DNA from: Polyangiaceae bacterium | GTDB taxonomy: Bacteria; Myxococcota; Polyangia; Polyangiales; Polyangiaceae | NCBI GenBank assembly: GCA_025936205.1 | Contig: JAICTU010000491.1 | Coordinates: 1-6,640, forward strand | DNA length: 6,640 nt | Direction: 5' to 3' | Part shown: positions 5,279 through 6,640 of the stretch, piece by piece | Position numbering within the stretch: position 1 is the first letter of the stretch | Layout of the letters: each line of letters starts with the position of its first letter | The notes under the pieces: model-generated | Databases searched by the model: none | Seen by the model: the letters and a program-made list of their open reading frames with translations, nothing else | Told to the model about the DNA's origin: nothing | Program-made: the position numbers and the translations under genes

Positions 5279-6298
5279 ATGAAGCGCGCAACCATGACGG
5301 CCCCGGGCCAGATTCAGATCGACGAGACGCAAGCTCCCAGCCCCGGTCCGGGCCAGGTGCTCCTGCGCATCCAACGCATCGGGGTGTGCGGCTCCGATAT
5401 CCACGTTTTCCACGGCAAGCATCCCTACACGAGCTACCCGGTGGTGCAGGGCCACGAGTTCTCGGCGCTGGTGGCGGCGGTCGGTCCCGGCGTACAGGGC
5501 ATCGAGGTCGGCAACAAGGTGACGGCCATGCCGCAGATCGTGTGTGGCAAGTGCGCGCCATGCCTGCGCGGTGACGAGCACATCTGTGACGCGCTGCGCG
5601 TGCAGGGCTTTCAGGCGCCGGGCTGCGCTCAGGAGCTCTGGGTCACCGCCGCCGACAAGATCGTGAAGCTGCCCGATCACTTCAGCTTCGAGCAGGGCGC
5701 GCTGGTCGAGCCGATCAGCGTCGCCGTGCATGCAATCCAGCGCGCCGGCAAGCTCGCCGGGCGCCGCGCGGTGGTGCTCGGGGCGGGCCCGATCGGCAAC
5801 CTGGTGGGTCAAGCGGCGCGCGCTGCGGGCGCCCGGGTGCTGATCACGGATCTGAGCGAGCACCGGCTCGAGATCGCGCGCCGCTGCGGCCTCGGCGAGA
5901 CTTCCAATCCTGCGCGCGAAGATCTGAAGGCGGCGTCGCAGCGCGTATTCGGCAGCGAGGGCTTTGATCTGGCGTTCGAGTGCGTGGGTGTGGAAGCGAC
6001 GCTGGACGCGGCCGTGTCCAACCTGGCCAAGGGCGGCACACTGATTGTCGTCGGCGTGTTCGGCGACAAGCCGCGCGTGGATCTCGGGCTGGTGCAGGAC
6101 CGCGAGCTGCGCATCTCCGGCACGTTGATGTACCAGCGCCCCGACTACGAGCAGGCCGTCGCCTGGATCGCCTCGGGCGACATCGTGACCGAGCCGCTGA
6201 TGAGCGAGCACTTCGCCTTCGGCGACTACCTGCAGGCGTACCGCTACATCGATCAGAAGCGCGACCAGACGATGAAGGTGTTCATCGACGTCGCGTGA
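5279..6298 (+). CDS. zinc-dependent medium-chain alcohol/polyol dehydrogenase
   Basis: This 339-aa protein is a zinc-binding member of the medium-chain dehydrogenase superfamily (sorbitol, L-idonate, L-galactonate and threonine dehydrogenase group). Catalytic zinc ligands are visible as Cys37 in GVCGSDIH, His59-Glu60 in GHE, and Glu144 in LVEPISVAVH. The structural zinc site is intact with Cys89, Cys92, Cys95 and Cys103. The Rossmann loop GAGPIG is at 168-173, and Asp191 at the end of the second strand points to NAD(H). Length is typical. It lies 20 nt after the SDR, forming a two-gene unit reminiscent of the idnD/idnO pair, in which a zinc enzyme oxidises L-idonate and an SDR reduces 5-ketogluconate; that parallel is inference and the substrate is not established. 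The gene ends 7 bp from the stop codon of the convergent DUF924 gene. Confidence 0.94.
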   Translation: MKRATMTAPGQIQIDETQAPSPGPGQVLLRIQRIGVCGSDIHVFHGKHPYTSYPVVQGHEFSALVAAVGPGVQGIEVGNKVTAMPQIVCGKCAPCLRGDEHICDALRVQGFQAPGCAQELWVTAADKIVKLPDHFSFEQGALVEPISVAVHAIQRAGKLAGRRAVVLGAGPIGNLVGQAARAAGARVLITDLSEHRLEIARRCGLGETSNPAREDLKAASQRVFGSEGFDLAFECVGVEATLDAAVSNLAKGGTLIVVGVFGDKPRVDLGLVQDRELRISGTLMYQRPDYEQAVAWIASGDIVTEPLMSEHFAFGDYLQAYRYIDQKRDQTMKVFIDVA

Positions 6299-6305
6299 TG
6301 CAGGG

Positions 6306-6640
6306 CTAGAAACCAGAGTTCGGTTGCTTGAGGAACTCGACCTCCTGGGGCGTGCTGCGGCGCCCCAGGATGGTGTTGCGGTGCGGATAGCGACCGAAGC
6401 GATCGATCACGGCTTTGTGCCGCAGCTCGAAGTCGTATTGCTGCTCACCTGCCTTCGAGAACACGCGCACCGCTTCCTTGTGAATCACGGCTGATTCACT
6501 GTGCATGTACGGCATGTACAGGAAGTTGCGCTGCGAGAGCGTGAGCGCGTCGTCCACGCCTCTCGCCACTGCTTCCTGGGCCAGGGCGAGGGCCAGCGCG
6601 TCGCAGGCGAAGGCCTGGGGCCGATTGCGGTAAATGTTCC
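6306..6640 (-). CDS. DUF924 family protein, C-terminal part (cut by window edge)
   Basis: Reading on the minus strand from the window edge, 110 codons are visible before TAG at 6306-6308. The sequence carries the recognisable DUF924 pattern: NIYRNRPQAFACDALALALA at the visible N-terminal end, then RNFLYMPYMHSES, later RFGRYPHRNTILGRRST, and a terminal FLKQPNSGF. Family members are usually about 180 residues, so the N-terminal 40% or so lies outside the window. An internal GTG at 6567-6569 is not the start, because conserved family sequence continues upstream of it. The family is alpha-helical and widespread in proteobacteria, with no established biochemical role. It converges on the zinc dehydrogenase with a 7-bp gap between stops and is unlikely to be functionally linked to it. 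Confidence 0.9.
   Translation of the reverse strand, partial: NIYRNRPQAFACDALALALAQEAVARGVDDALTLSQRNFLYMPYMHSESAVIHKEAVRVFSKAGEQQYDFELRHKAVIDRFGRYPHRNTILGRRSTPQEVEFLKQPNSGF
6343..6370 (+). terminator. hairpin inside the DUF924 gene, possible terminator of the SDR/zinc dehydrogenase unit
   Basis: TCCTGGGGCG at 6343-6352 pairs perfectly with CGCCCCAGGA at 6361-6370 around an 8-nt loop. It starts 44 nt beyond the zinc dehydrogenase stop, the only strong hairpin near that end, and is followed by TGGTGTTG, which is mildly T-rich. It lies within the coding sequence for the conserved LGRRSTPQ segment of the convergent gene, so the pairing may simply reflect codon use. Confidence 0.4.

Noticed and set aside
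5222..6211. Antisense 329-codon open frame opposite the zinc dehydrogenase
   Set aside because: It is a shadow caused by high third-position GC; the translation is His/Arg/Ala-rich and matches no family I recognise.

Overview
The window is high-GC DNA, with G or C at most third codon positions and several GTG starts. The best taxonomic hint is a short lipoprotein with a long Gly/Ala/Ser-rich tail ending in an Asp-Ala-Gly repeat. Lipoproteins of this style are common in myxobacteria of the Sorangium/Polyangium type, so I infer Myxococcota, class Polyangia, with moderate confidence. No mobile element, CRISPR array, tRNA or rRNA is visible. The content looks like ordinary chromosome: metabolic dehydrogenases, one signalling protein, one glycosyltransferase and one envelope lipoprotein.

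Left part (1-2318, + strand). A possible tail of an upstream gene ends at about 28. Next come a D-2-hydroxyacid dehydrogenase (72-1025), a nested hairpin that may be its terminator, a possible promoter, and a response regulator fused to an EAL c-di-GMP phosphodiesterase (1137-2318) whose catalytic residues all appear intact.

Middle (2319-3216). The EAL gene converges on a small minus-strand lipoprotein gene (2425-2733). A strong hairpin with a T-tract on the minus strand separates them. The lipoprotein has a convincing sigma-70-like promoter at 2778-2806. The remaining roughly 400 bp up to the glycosyltransferase holds no gene I can support.

Right part (3217-6298, + strand). A GT4-type glycosyltransferase is followed, after a 107-bp gap containing an 11-bp inverted repeat, by a tight two-gene unit: a short-chain dehydrogenase and a zinc-dependent medium-chain polyol-type dehydrogenase 20 nt apart. 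Residues in the cofactor pockets suggest NADP(H) for the SDR and NAD(H) for the zinc enzyme. The pair could act in sequence on one sugar acid or polyol, as IdnO and IdnD do in enterobacteria, but the substrate cannot be read from the sequence.

Right edge (6306-6640, - strand). The C-terminal part of a DUF924 family protein converges on the zinc dehydrogenase with only 7 bp between stop codons. A 10-bp perfect hairpin inside its coding sequence could serve as the terminator of the SDR/zinc-dehydrogenase unit.

I do not see a clear novel multi-gene system here. The items most worth a second look are the domain-less Gly-rich lipoprotein, the substituted Glu in the glycosyltransferase, the His in place of the usual catalytic Asn in the SDR, and the possible terminator embedded in a neighbouring gene.
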